Assembly: GCA_045660125.1 (NCBI GenBank)
Contig: JAZRDG010000071.1
Coordinates: 1 to 23,747 of the forward strand
Origin: SVQP01 sp045660125
Lineage (GTDB): Bacteria > Bacillota > Clostridia > Oscillospirales > CAG-272
Direction of reading: 5' to 3'
DNA: 23,747 nt
The notes under the pieces are model-generated. The model was given only the letters and a program-made list of their open reading frames with translations, was not told the origin of the DNA and did not search any database. This document shows positions 15,501 through 21,555 of this stretch, piece by piece. Made by a program: the position numbers and the translations under genes. Within the stretch, counting starts at the first letter, position 1, and each line of letters begins with the position of its first letter.

Positions 15501-18319
15501 TCGGTGATGGTGATTTTCATCTCCTTTGCACCGCGCAGCATACCCATCCAAACGTACTCCAGCGAGTTGACCGCACCCTCCTGGTTGGAAAGCGCAATGT
15601 AGTCGCGGTTTGCGCTGATCATCTTGGAAGCGGGGTCCTGAATGAAGTAGAAGGAGCCGAGGTAGCTGACGTAGTCGCCGTACAGAGAACCGATGGGACG
15701 GGATGCGTAAGCATCGGGCATGGTCTTGTCTTCAAAGTCAACCGAGCTGTCCAGCTCGTCCTTGTTGGTCTCGAAGTATTCAATGTCGAACATGGGCGCG
15801 CGCGTCCAGTCGCCGTAGAATGCAAGGAAGGGGCAACCCAGATCCACCACGCCCTCGCCCTGTGCGTCCAGCTGCACAAAGCCTTCTACGTACATGCCGT
15901 TCTCAAAGGAATCGTCCAGGTACTTGCGATCGGCGTCGGAGAGGGTCAGGGTCAGCTCAACGTCTGCGGTCGCGCCTGCAGCCACGGTCACGCTCTGACC
16001 GTTCTGCGTGCCGTTCTGCACGCTTGTTACGTTAACGCTGACGCCCTCGAGCAGGTAGCCCTCCTCGGTTACAACGGTCTTGCCGTCCACCGTCTTGGTC
16101 TCGCTGACGCCCTCGGTCATCACGGTTGCGGAAATATCGTAAGTTAAGGCAGTGTCACCAAAGTTTACGATCGAGAACTTGAGCACGTAAACGCCCACCT
16201 TGTCGGGGTCGTCGCCAAGCTCGATCTTGGATTTATCCATCACAGAGCCGCTCGCTCTGTTGTAGGTCTGAATGTATGCGGTGGTCAGCGCGCTTTCGTT
16301 GAGGTTCGCAAGACCTGCGCCCTGCTTTCTGACCGAGTAGGGCAGACCGTTCTTGCCAAGCACCACGTCGGCAGTAGACATGAGCAGGCGGTTGACAAGT
16401 GCTGCAACCTCTACGTCATTGTCTGCGATCTCGGGGAAGTTTGCTTTTACGTACTGGCGCAGCAGTGCTACCACGCCGGTCATGTTGGGGCACGCCATGG
16501 ACGTACCCGAAATGCGGTCGTAGTCCTGACCGGGAACAGCCGAGAGGATCGAGCCGCCGTGTGCGGTGATCTCGGGCTTGATCTCAAGGTCGGGGGTAGG
16601 ACCCCAAGAGGAGAAGCCGGACATGAAGGGACCCGAGGTCTGCGCGCGGCTGAACACGATCTTGCCCTTGCCGGCGGCTGCCAGCATTTCACCGTCGTCC
16701 TGGCTGATCGAGCAGGAGGGAATGGTTGCGTCACCCACGTTCATGCGGATCTCACCCGAAACGTTGTTGTAAATGATGACGGCAGCAGCACCCTTTTGCT
16801 GGGCGACGTTGACCTTTTCTTCAAAGGTGGTCGCGCCTCTGGCAACCAGTGCTACCTTGCCCTCGATATCAATGCCGGTGTAGTCGGCAGATCTGCCCGC
16901 ACCGGGAATGAGTACGTATTCAAGCTCCAGCGAATCTCTGCCCTCGCCCAGCACGTCGTCAACCAAGTGCTTTTCCTTGCCTGCGCGGTTGGTGGAGTCG
17001 GCAAAGTAGATGATCTTGCCGTCATAGGTCATGTAAGGGGTCTTTGCGCCTTCGATCGAAGCCACGCAAAGCGCGCCCGCGTAGGTGGAGGGAGAGCCGA
17101 CGGTTGCGGAGTCGGGGTTAGAGGTCAGACCCAGGTTACCGTTCTTTTCGGAGCCGTAGGTCGAGTTGTAGCTGTTGGAGGCTGCAACCACCAGGCTGAT
17201 GCCTGCCTCGCGGATGTGGTCGTACACGCCCGAGATCTGCTCCTTCTCATTTTCGGTCGAGAAGCCGCAGGCAGTACCGATCGAGAGGTTGATAACGTCA
17301 ACGCCCAGGATCACGCAGTCCTCCAGCGCGCCCAGAATCCAGGAGGTACGTGCGCTGGTCTCGGTGTCCGAGAAGATCTTCATGGCAACCAGCTGCGCGT
17401 TGGGGGCAACGCCCGTGATGGTGTCGTCCTTACCGACAATGATGCCGGATACGTGCGTACCGTGGTCGGACTGAATGGGGTAAACGTCCGCGTCTCTGTC
17501 CGCGTAGTCAAAGCTGTAGGGAACCTTTTCGCTGATGTATACGTCGGATGCGGTCAAGCCGGAAACAATGCCCGAAGCCTCGGTCTTGCCCACCAAGCCC
17601 TCTACGTCCGAGAAGGTCATACCGAGCTGATCGCGGTCTGCGGTAAAGTTGTCGGTCGAGAACGCGGTGTGGTAGTAGTCAAGACCCGTGTCAAGCACAG
17701 CCACCACCATGCCCGTGCCGTCGTATGCAAAGTCGGAGCTGTCGAAAATACCGGTGTCGTAAACGTCCACCGTGTTTTCCACCAGCTTGGTCTCTGCGGG
17801 CAGGTATACCTCGCCTACGATAACGGTTGCCTTTTCTGCCAGCAGCTCGTCGGTGCGGGACAGATCTCCTGCCTTGATGGTGATCTCAAAGCCGGAGAGC
17901 ACGGTGTTATAGGAGAGTCCGAGGTCATAGTCAAGTCCTGCGGCATCCAGGTGTGCCAGCAGCTCGCTTTGCTTGCTTGCAATGCGCTGCTTGATGGCAA
18001 GACCTTCCTCGCTCTTGGCGTACTCGGAAAGCGACAGATCGGTATCTGCCTTCTCGTAAGCCTCCATGATGCCCGGTAGATCGGTGCGGATGATCAGGGA
18101 GATGACGTCGGTGTCCTTGACGCTGCTGGGCAGCTTGTGCACTACCTTGCTGTCAAGCAGACTCTCAACGTCGTTTCGCACGTCGCCGTCAAAGAGCCCG
18201 ATGTAGTCGGACTTTTCGGCACCTGCAAAGGACGCTGATGACATGGTCAGCAGCGTAGCCAGCACAATCAGGACAGAGATCATACACGTGATCACTCTTA
18301 GGGTTGTTTTGCTGTTCAT
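9596..18319 (-). CDS. Giant surface subtilisin-like (S8) protease with LRR array and internal membrane hairpin
   Basis: The 2907-aa product begins with a signal peptide (about 1-34, likely cut after AGA). An inhibitor-I9-like prodomain (about 60-195) precedes an S8 protease domain with Asp210 (VAVLDTG), His286 (DHGTHVSG), oxyanion Asn382 and Ser607 (GTSMACP). A protease-associated insert lies near 465-560, as in lactocepin and C5a peptidase. Fn3-like modules follow (FYGDWTRAPMFD near 837), then a Big_2-like domain (about 1285-1350), about 28 BspA-type leucine-rich repeats (about 1370-2190) built on xxAFxxC/LxxVxLP, and a helical segment (about 2285-2345). Two membrane segments (about 2366-2390 and 2447-2470) flank a loop with 16 Lys/Arg and 3 acidic residues. 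The C-terminal part has InlB-like repeats (2485-2625) and a GLUG/beta-helix-like region (about 2690-2890). There is no LPXTG anchor. The catalytic residues are intact. It is the first gene of the opp operon, 22 bp before oppA. A modest ribosome site GAAAGG precedes the ATG at 18319. Confidence 0.93.
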   Translation of the reverse strand: MNSKTTLRVITCMISVLIVLATLLTMSSASFAGAEKSDYIGLFDGDVRNDVESLLDSKVVHKLPSSVKDTDVISLIIRTDLPGIMEAYEKADTDLSLSEYAKSEEGLAIKQRIASKQSELLAHLDAAGLDYDLGLSYNTVLSGFEITIKAGDLSRTDELLAEKATVIVGEVYLPAETKLVENTVDVYDTGIFDSSDFAYDGTGMVVAVLDTGLDYYHTAFSTDNFTADRDQLGMTFSDVEGLVGKTEASGIVSGLTASDVYISEKVPYSFDYADRDADVYPIQSDHGTHVSGIIVGKDDTITGVAPNAQLVAMKIFSDTETSARTSWILGALEDCVILGVDVINLSIGTACGFSTENEKEQISGVYDHIREAGISLVVAASNSYNSTYGSEKNGNLGLTSNPDSATVGSPSTYAGALCVASIEGAKTPYMTYDGKIIYFADSTNRAGKEKHLVDDVLGEGRDSLELEYVLIPGAGRSADYTGIDIEGKVALVARGATTFEEKVNVAQQKGAAAVIIYNNVSGEIRMNVGDATIPSCSISQDDGEMLAAAGKGKIVFSRAQTSGPFMSGFSSWGPTPDLEIKPEITAHGGSILSAVPGQDYDRISGTSMACPNMTGVVALLRQYVKANFPEIADNDVEVAALVNRLLMSTADVVLGKNGLPYSVRKQGAGLANLNESALTTAYIQTYNRASGSVMDKSKIELGDDPDKVGVYVLKFSIVNFGDTALTYDISATVMTEGVSETKTVDGKTVVTEEGYLLEGVSVNVTSVQNGTQNGQSVTVAAGATADVELTLTLSDADRKYLDDSFENGMYVEGFVQLDAQGEGVVDLGCPFLAFYGDWTRAPMFDIEYFETNKDELDSSVDFEDKTMPDAYASRPIGSLYGDYVSYLGSFYFIQDPASKMISANRDYIALSNQEGAVNSLEYVWMGMLRGAKEMKITITDDSTGEVVFERTEQWIRKAYSDGGATIFPANLDVGFSAIEQNLKNNTKYTVTIKGLLDYGDGGADTNLRNTMTFPLYTDFEAPAVTDVEYYTEYDKSAKTNRLYARISIYDNHYAMAMQPGYVGLDETGYVFKTFDKYVTAIYSEFNSTTEVVVELTDYIQDIKNGAAHKNTFALTCYDYAMNEATYEIGLPDQYVDFYLPEFADFEPTAEQTMPTLELSPYQLYDLNPVLYPDASWADLLDYVTFNPDNVQIVGNTLIPITPGTLTRIRITDPYNNKKFYEFRVKVLSEGDTGYVKYDKPVTDLFELTGYFVDKAFYFANSSDRDIGVTGDEAKFGSSFYSLEMFPSESVTVRYKLNTYFPADTKVVFESSNPDIVTVDEKTGTIVAQKEGFASITASVMMDGKSTYYSKSISIEVKDPYVTQGPMLQNYFGLGGVVEIPASLGLTQIGQFAFSNYEYVDKDPSLVTEEDPSLSQAWFIGDNTIKEVIIPEGVETISAYAFANLTALERVVLPSTLTRIDWGAFYGCTALKTVVGIEHVKFINESAFEGCALSGSIKLTGAVAIADYAFAGNRSLSNVTIAENIQSIGAYAFADNSSLKTLTIKAPIYKLGKYAFTGCESLKEVSLNSAVIPTGAFKGAKNLEKITLGKDVAVIGENAFGGTKLASITIDKANTRFATGENLAYIVDTAKSTLVLVAPATKGEFTLDLPVTTVGTGAFSGNANLTSVVLPSVTQLQAYAFADCTRLASVTLGDLTLIGDYAFARTALKTAPSFDHVTKIGAYAFSGSKLTSVTLPDGITVGNGAFAECQSLASVKIGSDVVLGDSAFYLNPYSNMEIKGETLPYDVFTTIYYVTFKSPLTELVIGDNVTIGNRAFYGAVKLQSVDLGAGAKIGDYAFFNAASLSEIDLSKVISIGAHAFSGDVYNDCYDNAFTVPAVDENGEPIYRYFAPALKNISLDALTELGDQAFAYCQLLERVTLGQNLTKVPDMTFMYCRKLSDINLDGLTEIGSNAFYTTALTHVDLANAHKLGTYAFAYCEQLQKVTLGTQGVRIEEGAFAYDSALATVDGMQNASYVGDYAFAYSILPGADLTNATYIGTHAFYKNAMADFAITLGSALTELGDNPFAFCRLERFSAVETTTFNGKEYETIVYTYDISDTVRVIDGHLYRVVPKGLELITYTGDATSVQVADGTVRISAMAFAGSPVKQVQLPYTLRAIGHKAFYDCRDLRLVTFSSFNAPILEEEFDAAYHESYDNIPGTGDYTFQYSDGSTIIKVGLGITKYFMWNAESNYHNTYYGASFVDYIGHVDSPITMVRPVNGNHYDSFIFAQYFDTVIDGSAAADEITLAAIAAINAIPESVTLDDKAIVEAARAAYDKISTKEQQALVTNLERLTQAERRIADLEALAGGQGEGEQPEVQPPHSISVVKVLSIALAIVGALSLVLAVISFLLARKVFTPEYVSELKAARAAKIKAKAQKPIKLNKPHKPRGMHRSGKLAKVFATVPLDRIFTIFAVIAIVASLVLMMITLFSSAGSQWKDPYKQFDKQGYSVSVRFDAGAGRFANRDITVVDVFSLDDYTADEKGNIQISLLDPQDKLRGAQAYVVDNPGYTLAGWYTDRQPRVDEQGRPLDEYGVLTEISGREQGWVYSGKWDFDQSTVSVDPASITSGSDAVLTLYAAWVPGVQFNLYNLNSLDASGNPTLIQTYVGSKLTVPTWKDGAVSLGGAFPKLDGTPNAIFADKEQTQPITDPLKIDINYENGTINTPEINVYVDLWEGQWFKISSAKQFYKHARADGNYIIEADLDFSQKGAIWPTNFYKGQTQFTGKIIGNGHTLSNITVVQPSGAQQGGLFGYIGAGAEITDLHLENVTYTATGSRIQGSTFGLLAGTVSDQATIQNVTIAGKLLIDPSLFLDGVDVATYGMLAGAGTVQGIDLSGIKVEATGDNKTAVIVTVNKETGEITLSAREHN

Positions 18320-18398
18320 CGGTGTTTTTGCCTTTCGTGTTTTTTCTCGTTTTTACGCAATGGTGAACTCAGGGTAAAAATGTCAATATACAATCTTT

Positions 18399-18427
18399 AT
18401 TATATCATATTTCGCGCGCGAGCGCAA
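18399..18427 (-). promoter_or_regulatory. Promoter of the protease/opp operon
   Basis: On the minus strand, TATAAT (18404-18399) is preceded by TG at one base distance, forming an extended -10 (TGATATAAT). A weak -35, TTGCGC (18427-18422), lies 17 bp upstream. The predicted start near 18392 gives a leader of about 73 nt. The spacer contains CGCGCGCG. Confidence 0.7.
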
Positions 18428-18513
18428 GGGAAAGGTGCACATTCTCTTTTGGTCACATAGCATAAAATACTTTCTCGCAAAGTAAAGAACCCGTGAAATT
18501 GCTACAAAATTAT

Positions 18514-18531
18514 ATATACGCGCGCGTATAT
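18514..18531. promoter_or_regulatory. 18-nt perfect palindrome, candidate operator
   Basis: ATATACGCGCGCGTATAT is its own reverse complement. It lies 13 bp upstream of the plus-strand -35 and between the two divergent promoters. The alternating CG core could bind a dimeric regulator or adopt unusual structure. No regulator gene is in the window. Operator function is inference. Confidence 0.5.
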
Positions 18532-18544
18532 GGAAATAAAGCCC

Positions 18545-18573
18545 TTGATTTTTCGGCGTGATTGTGATACAAT
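18545..18573 (+). promoter_or_regulatory. Promoter of the lipoprotein gene cluster
   Basis: TTGATT (-35, 18545-18550), 17-bp spacer, TACAAT (-10, 18568-18573) with TG one base upstream, giving an extended -10 (TGATACAAT). The predicted start near 18580 leaves a leader of about 93 nt before the ATG at 18673. Confidence 0.7.
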
Positions 18574-18672
18574 AATACGGAAAATTACTTTTTTATGCTC
18601 GGGCGACCCCAAAACGTGCGTATGCCCGGGAAGACATCGTGCAAAAACATATTAACCGATAGGAGAGGACAC

Positions 18673-21468
18673 ATGAAACACATGACCAAAGTTACGGCGC
18701 TTTTGCTGGCGCTGCTGATGATGCTGTGTGCCGTGCTGAGCGGCTGCAATACCCCGAATACGGGCGAAGAGCAGACCACCGTTGGCGGCAGCGAGCAGAC
18801 CACTACCCCGGGCGGTAGTGAGGAGCAGACCACGGGCAGCCAGGACAAGGGCGAAAAGCAGACCTATACAGTAGAGGTCAAGTCGGTCGGCGGCATGGCG
18901 CTCCAGGGCGCAACCGTTATGATCTACGCAGACAGCACGCTGGAGGATCTGGTCAACTTCGGCACGACCGATGCAGAAGGTAAGGCAAGCATTGAAATGC
19001 CCGCTAAGGAGGGCTACGTAGCAGTCGTTTCGGGACTTCCCGCAGGCTACGAGGTCGAGTCTTATTACGAGATCGTGGGCAACAGCGTAACCGTATACGC
19101 AGTATCCCGCGTCATTTCCGATACCAATATTCAGGGCGTTTCCTACAAGGTTGGTGACGTTATCCGTGACTTCACCGTTGTGGATACCGACGGCAAGAGC
19201 CACACCCTTTCCGAGATCCTCAAGGATAAGGAGCTGGTCGTGCTCAACTTCTGGTACGTAACCTGCTCTTGGTGCGGCGAGGAATTCCCCTATATGAACA
19301 ACGCCTACAACAACTACGGCGACAAGGTGGAGATCCTTGCACTTGACCCCTACGGCACCGATACCGAAAGCGATATTTCCACCTACAAGGCGTCCATGGG
19401 TCTGGATTTCCCCATGATCAAGGACTACAACGCGCTGTACGCCGCATTTGGCGTAACCGCATTCCCCACCTCTGTATTCGTGGACCGTTACGGCGTCATC
19501 TGCCTGATCGAGGAGGGTGCTTTGCTTGGCGATCAGCCCTTTACCGTGGCGTTTGACCACTTTACGGGCGATGATTACGAGCAGGGTCTTTATCAGAGCG
19601 TGGATAGCCTGATTCCCGAGGTTTCGGTCAACGTTTCCATGCCCAACCCCGAGGAGATCTCGGCTGCCATCAGCGGCGAGGGCTTTAACGGCACCTACCG
19701 CGCAGAGGAGTCCGAGGAATATAAGGACATCACCTGGCCCTTCGTGCTTGGTGAGAAGGACGGCTATGCGTGCGTCAAGCCCGCAAACACCGGCGTGGCA
19801 AATTCTTTCTCGATCCTGTACTGCGACGTAGAGCTCAAGGCAGGTCAGGCTGTTTGCTTTGATTTCTTCTCCTCGAGTGAAGCGTACAGTGACGTGCTGT
19901 ACACCATCGTGGACGGCGTGGACGTCAACAGCATCTCCGGCTCTATGGGCTGGTCTACCTGCTATCCTTACGTTGCTACCAAGGACGGCACGTACGAGAT
20001 CGCCTTCTCCTACGTCAAGGACACCGACACCGACGAGGGCGAGGACACCGTATATATCACCAATCTGCGCGTGGTGGATATGAACAATATCTCCACCCCC
20101 ACCTACATCCCGCGCTATGCAGCAACCGACCGCGCAGAGGATGGCTTTGGTTATAACAATTACGTAGAAGTTGTGTTCAACGAGCAGGACGGCTACTATC
20201 ACGTCGGCACTGCTGACGGACCTTATCTGCTGGCGGACCTGATGGGTTACACCCAGTTCAGCCAGGAGTCTGTTTACAATATGGCGTATAACGGCAAGCT
20301 GGGCGAGACCTACTACGACGAGATCGTGGAGTACTTCACTCACGCCTCCAACTCGCAGCTGGCAGGCGTTGTAACCGTCAATGCAGAGCTTGCGGAGATC
20401 CTGAAGTACGTAGCGGCTACCGTGGGTGCTGAGGGTCACGATCAGGAGTGGCTGCAGTTCTGCCAGTACTATGATGCGTACGGCACGGGCGGACAGCAGC
20501 TCGAGGACCCCATCAAGGGTCTTGCACCCTTCTGCGCATACAAGGCAGAGCTTGGCGCGAACAACTATTTTGAGTATAACCGCGTGATCATGCCCAGAGG
20601 CTTGCTTGCAGAGTTCACTCCCACCGTCTCGGGCGTATACCGCATCACCTCGTTTGCAGATCAGCAGGTTGAGGGCTGGCTGTTTGACGAGAACCGCAAT
20701 GAGATCATGGCGTACGAGCATTGCGAGAGACTGTACTCCGATCTTGGCAACGTTTCCATCGTGTTCTACATGGAGGCTGGCAAGTCCTACTATATCGACA
20801 TCGCGTACTGGGACGTTTACGGCGTGGGCGTCGTGCCTTACACCATTGAGTTCCTGGGCGAGAGCTACGATTACTTCCGCACCTGCGCTCCCGGCTACTT
20901 CACCTACTACGAGACCGAGGACGATACCGTAACCAGCGAGATCATCGCGCTTGGTATCGACGTAGCGCTTGGCGAGGACGGCTACTATCACGAGCTGCGT
21001 GCTGACGGAACGCTTGGCAGCATCGTATATGCCGATTTCACCAGCCTTTCCGCAATCTTCAACAGCTACTCCTTAGTGGAGATGGTTGAGATGGATGCGT
21101 TCAACTTCAAGTACACCGAGGGTGACTTGCTGATCATGGCGTACATGGAGCGTTATCCCGAGAATACCAGAGAAAAGCTGCAGGAGCTTTGGGGCGATGC
21201 CTTTGAGGAATACGCTGCAGAGTATCTGCTGGACGAGGTGCTTGCAGGCAAGTACCACGGTGCAGGCGAGGATATGACCGAGGTTGCCAGAAAGTATGCA
21301 GGCATGCTGATCGGCGCTAGCGAGCAAGCTCCCGAGCTGCAGGGCTGCGTGGCAGTCAATGCCGAGCTGGCTGATCTGCTCTGGAAGCTGATGGATAAGT
21401 ACACCTTTGCGGGCGTGGAAAACTCCTGGACAAAGCTGTGCTTCTATTATCAGCATCTGGGCGCGTAA
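18673..21468 (+). CDS. Large lipoprotein with TlpA/ResA-like thioredoxin domain and repeated modules
   Basis: The 931-aa product is a predicted cell-surface lipoprotein: hydrophobic leader, lipobox VLSGC with Cys25, then a Thr/Glu/Gly-rich linker (about 26-60). A small CnaB/transthyretin-like beta domain follows (about 61-145, TYTVEVKSVGGMALQGATV). Next is an AhpC/TlpA-type thioredoxin domain (about 150-305) with VLNFWYVTCSWCGEEFP, giving redox pair Cys198/Cys201, and FGVTAFPTSVFVDRYG containing the cis-Pro region. A beta-sandwich-like region (about 336-470) and two 'DGYYH' modules (from 506 and from 769) flank a PPC-like beta domain (about 640-730). Each module later carries VNAEL followed by a W..(F/C)..YY pattern. 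The start at 18673 is chosen because AGGAG lies 7 bases upstream and the leader begins here; an in-frame ATG at 18595 lacks both. The redox role is supported by motif; substrate is unknown. Confidence 0.9.
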   Translation: MKHMTKVTALLLALLMMLCAVLSGCNTPNTGEEQTTVGGSEQTTTPGGSEEQTTGSQDKGEKQTYTVEVKSVGGMALQGATVMIYADSTLEDLVNFGTTDAEGKASIEMPAKEGYVAVVSGLPAGYEVESYYEIVGNSVTVYAVSRVISDTNIQGVSYKVGDVIRDFTVVDTDGKSHTLSEILKDKELVVLNFWYVTCSWCGEEFPYMNNAYNNYGDKVEILALDPYGTDTESDISTYKASMGLDFPMIKDYNALYAAFGVTAFPTSVFVDRYGVICLIEEGALLGDQPFTVAFDHFTGDDYEQGLYQSVDSLIPEVSVNVSMPNPEEISAAISGEGFNGTYRAEESEEYKDITWPFVLGEKDGYACVKPANTGVANSFSILYCDVELKAGQAVCFDFFSSSEAYSDVLYTIVDGVDVNSISGSMGWSTCYPYVATKDGTYEIAFSYVKDTDTDEGEDTVYITNLRVVDMNNISTPTYIPRYAATDRAEDGFGYNNYVEVVFNEQDGYYHVGTADGPYLLADLMGYTQFSQESVYNMAYNGKLGETYYDEIVEYFTHASNSQLAGVVTVNAELAEILKYVAATVGAEGHDQEWLQFCQYYDAYGTGGQQLEDPIKGLAPFCAYKAELGANNYFEYNRVIMPRGLLAEFTPTVSGVYRITSFADQQVEGWLFDENRNEIMAYEHCERLYSDLGNVSIVFYMEAGKSYYIDIAYWDVYGVGVVPYTIEFLGESYDYFRTCAPGYFTYYETEDDTVTSEIIALGIDVALGEDGYYHELRADGTLGSIVYADFTSLSAIFNSYSLVEMVEMDAFNFKYTEGDLLIMAYMERYPENTREKLQELWGDAFEEYAAEYLLDEVLAGKYHGAGEDMTEVARKYAGMLIGASEQAPELQGCVAVNAELADLLWKLMDKYTFAGVENSWTKLCFYYQHLGA

Positions 21469-21478
21469 GAATATGATT

Positions 21479-21510
21479 TTTGCCGAACCCTTGCCATAGG
21501 GTTCGGCAAA
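21479..21510 (+). other. Intercistronic hairpin without U-tract
   Basis: TTTGCCGAACCC (21479-21490), 8-base loop, GGGTTCGGCAAA (21499-21510), a perfect 12-bp stem 11 bases after the first lipoprotein stop. A smaller stem CGCCG/CGGCG follows (21511-21527). Neither is followed by a T-run on either strand, so it is more likely an mRNA-stabilising or processing structure than a terminator. The second lipoprotein gene has no clear promoter of its own. Confidence 0.55.
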
Positions 21511-21555
21511 CGCCGTATTTTGCGGCGGTAAAAAAACCGAAAATCAGAGGATCTT

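Larger units (their letters stand above)
18320..18672. other. Divergent intergenic region
   Basis: This 353-bp region separates the minus-strand protease/opp operon from the plus-strand lipoprotein genes. It is AT-rich compared with its neighbours and holds one extended -10 promoter per direction, two CGCGCGCG tracts (18413-18420 and 18519-18526) and a perfect palindrome. No gene is seen in it. Confidence 0.8.

Noticed and set aside
9461..16147. A 2228-codon open frame on the plus strand opposite the protease
   Set aside because: It runs antisense through the protease gene and the start of oppA, has no signal, motif or ribosome binding site, and is rich in His, Val, Cys and Arg as expected from the complement of a gene that avoids certain codons. 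The protease on the other strand has clear domains.
18381..18386. Perfect TTGACA on the minus strand as the -35 of the protease operon
   Set aside because: No acceptable -10 lies 16-18 bp downstream (the bases read near CCATTG). The upstream TGATATAAT fits better.
18595..18672. In-frame upstream ATG extending the large lipoprotein by 26 residues
   Set aside because: It would bury the lipoprotein leader inside the protein and lacks a ribosome binding site, whereas AGGAG lies 7 bases before the ATG at 18673.
18652..20991. A 779-codon minus-strand open frame opposite the large lipoprotein
   Set aside because: Antisense artefact; the plus-strand frame has a lipobox, a thioredoxin motif and a good ribosome binding site.
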